Part shown: positions 63,211-64,000 of the stretch, piece after piece | Layout of the letters: each line of letters starts with the position of its first letter | How positions within the stretch are numbered: position 1 is the stretch's first letter | NCBI GenBank assembly: GCA_964423425.1 | Contig: CAYRES010000014.1 | Location: 1 to 64,000, forward strand | Origin: CAYRES01 sp964423425 | Lineage (GTDB): Bacteria > Actinomycetota > Thermoleophilia > RBG-16-64-13 | DNA: 64,000 nucleotides | Reading direction: 5' to 3' | Notes under the pieces: model-generated | The model's input: the letters and a program-made list of their open reading frames with translations, nothing else | What the model was told of the DNA's origin: nothing | Databases searched by the model: none | Translations under genes and position numbers: made by a program

Positions 63211-63498
63211 TCAGCCCCCCGCGAGCATCAGCTCGACCTCAACCTGATCTCCCTCGTGCACCCTGACCGCACCCCGGGCGCCGGGCGGCACCAGCCGGCC
63301 GTTCACCACGACCAGAAGCGACCCCTCCGGCCCCTCGAGCGATATCCCAGCTCGGGCGGCCACCTCCTCGAGCAACAGCCCCTCGACCGACTCGGCCCCG
63401 GTCAACAGTACCTCCACCTCACGCCCGGATTCCACTGCGCCTGGCGGGTCGGCTGGGGCATGCCTCAGCGGTTCTCCGAGAATCACACGGATGGGCAC
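63211..63498 (-). CDS. MoaD/ThiS-like small protein of the AOR unit
   Basis: A 95-residue beta-grasp protein ending in Gly-Gly (VEVELMLAGG), the tail that is thiocarboxylated in MoaD. It would deliver sulfur for the pterin cofactor of the AOR downstream. GTG 63498 has GGAGGTGG five bases before it and is preferred; a start at 63549 adds 17 residues with no similarity. An insert rich in Pro, Gly and Glu lies after the first strand. The region GSLLVVVNGRLVPPGARGAV is typical of the fold. Confidence 0.78.
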   Translation of the reverse strand: MPIRVILGEPLRHAPADPPGAVESGREVEVLLTGAESVEGLLLEEVAARAGISLEGPEGSLLVVVNGRLVPPGARGAVRVHEGDQVEVELMLAGG

Positions 63499-63591
63499 GC
63501 TTGCCACCTCCAGCCGGTGCGGGACATTGCGGGTCCCGTACCAAGGCACGATACTTGAAAGACTATTCAGCCGAGAGTATCACGAGATCGA

Positions 63592-64000
63592 TCACATGCC
63601 CGTGAAGTCCGGCTTCCTGCCCTCCACGAACGCGCCAATGCCCTCTTTGGCCGCAGCCGTGGCGGCTACCGCCCCGAAGGCCCGGTATCCCACCTCGAGC
63701 GCCGTCTCCAAGTCGGGCGCTGCCGTGCCTTCCCGGATGGCGTTCAGGATGATCGACACCGTCTCTTCAGCCAGAGGCCGGCCGTCGGGAATGGTGGCCT
63801 CTTGGTCCTCTATGTCCAGAGCGGCGACCGTTGCCTGGTCCGCATATTCGAGCGGTACCCGGCCGGCGAGGTCGCGCACGCTCTTCGCAGCGAGGTCGAT
63901 CAGTTCCGGATACTCGCCACTCACGGCCGAGACAATGCCCAACTCGAAGGCTTCGAGAGCCTTCATGCGCTCCCCGCGGGCGAGCATAGTGGTGAAACGG
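63592..64000 (-). CDS. Enoyl-CoA hydratase/isomerase family protein (crotonase), 5' end outside window
   Basis: The C-terminal part of a crotonase, in frame to the last base of the window, so the N-terminal half with the oxyanion hole and catalytic Glu is not visible. Seen are FTTMLARGERMKALEAFELGI, which matches the L-x-G-x-x-x-x-A-x-x-A-x-x-x-G-[LI]-V stretch of the family, and the C-terminal helices ending FVEGRKPDFTGM. It would hydrate a 2,3-enoyl-CoA in a beta-oxidation-like route, in line with the acyl-CoA dehydrogenase and ligase of this locus. Exact function cannot be set from this half. Confidence 0.8.
   Translation of the reverse strand, partial: RFTTMLARGERMKALEAFELGIVSAVSGEYPELIDLAAKSVRDLAGRVPLEYADQATVAALDIEDQEATIPDGRPLAEETVSIILNAIREGTAAPDLETALEVGYRAFGAVAATAAAKEGIGAFVEGRKPDFTGM

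Noticed and set aside
48287..63498. Plain anaerobic phenol degradation locus
   Set aside because: The phosphorylating pair fits, but no UbiD-type phenylphosphate carboxylase subunits or CBS-domain PpsC are present in the window, so I do not name it so.

Overview
This looks like a 64 kb piece of a GC-rich, anaerobic member of the Actinomycetota, probably from a draft or metagenome assembly. The evidence is CarD, DisA, an IspDF fusion, ClpC with an McsA/McsB pair, frequent GTG and TTG starts, and anaerobe-type enzymes (tungsten aldehyde:ferredoxin oxidoreductase, 4Fe-4S ferredoxin, two Old Yellow Enzyme-type reductases). A deep anaerobic lineage such as Coriobacteriia, Geothermincolia or Thermoleophilia is my guess, not proven.

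Layout. (1) 1-3450: the integrase end of an integrative element, with a Toprim/RepA-like protein, a small protein, an excisionase-type HTH and a tyrosine recombinase, abutting the 3' end of tRNA-Thr(UGU). (2) 3879-6451: a two-gene plus-strand unit with an FadH/BaiCD-like flavoenzyme and a GPR1/FUN34/YaaH membrane protein. (3) 6571-37474, all minus strand: a housekeeping supercluster in almost the order known from Bacillus subtilis. Read 5' to 3' it is tilS, hpt, ftsH, folE, folP, folB, folK-nadA, nadB, nadC, coaX, dus, greA, lysS, mcsA, mcsB, clpC, radA, disA, carD, yacL-type PIN gene, ispDF, a cation exporter, gltX, cysS, rlmB, yacP, sigH. ctsR is missing, McsB has lost its active-site residues, and folK is fused in frame to nadA. 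(4) 37624-47917: ferredoxin, a GGDEF/HD-GYP protein, an alcohol dehydrogenase, a large hybrid sensor kinase, sucC/sucD, and a subtilase with S-layer homology repeats. (5) 48102-48111: ten Ns inside poly-C/G junk, a scaffold join. (6) 48287-64000: an accessory catabolic locus, nearly all minus strand, with an LysR regulator on the plus strand.

The catabolic locus is the most interesting part. It has a PPDK/PEP-synthase-like ATP-binding protein (57605-58573) and a separate protein with the swivelling phosphohistidine domain (49493-51187). Together they resemble the PpsB and PpsA subunits of phenylphosphate synthase, but no UbiD-type phenylphosphate carboxylase is visible. Instead there are an atypical HAD protein translationally coupled to the ATP-binding gene, an unknown 210-residue protein, an ACMSD-family amidohydrolase, an OYE-type reductase, an EntE/DhbE-like aryl-acid ligase, an SDR, an acyl-CoA dehydrogenase, an unknown polytopic membrane protein, a tungsten AOR with its own MoaD/ThiS-like protein, and a crotonase running off the window. 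My inference is an anaerobic route that phosphorylates an alcohol or phenol-like group, then reduces the product and oxidises it as a CoA thioester.

Two short stretches (about 25453-25565 and 48020-48225) are homopolymer-rich artefacts. The first breaks dus. The second surrounds the gap, so the neighbours on its two sides may not be true neighbours.
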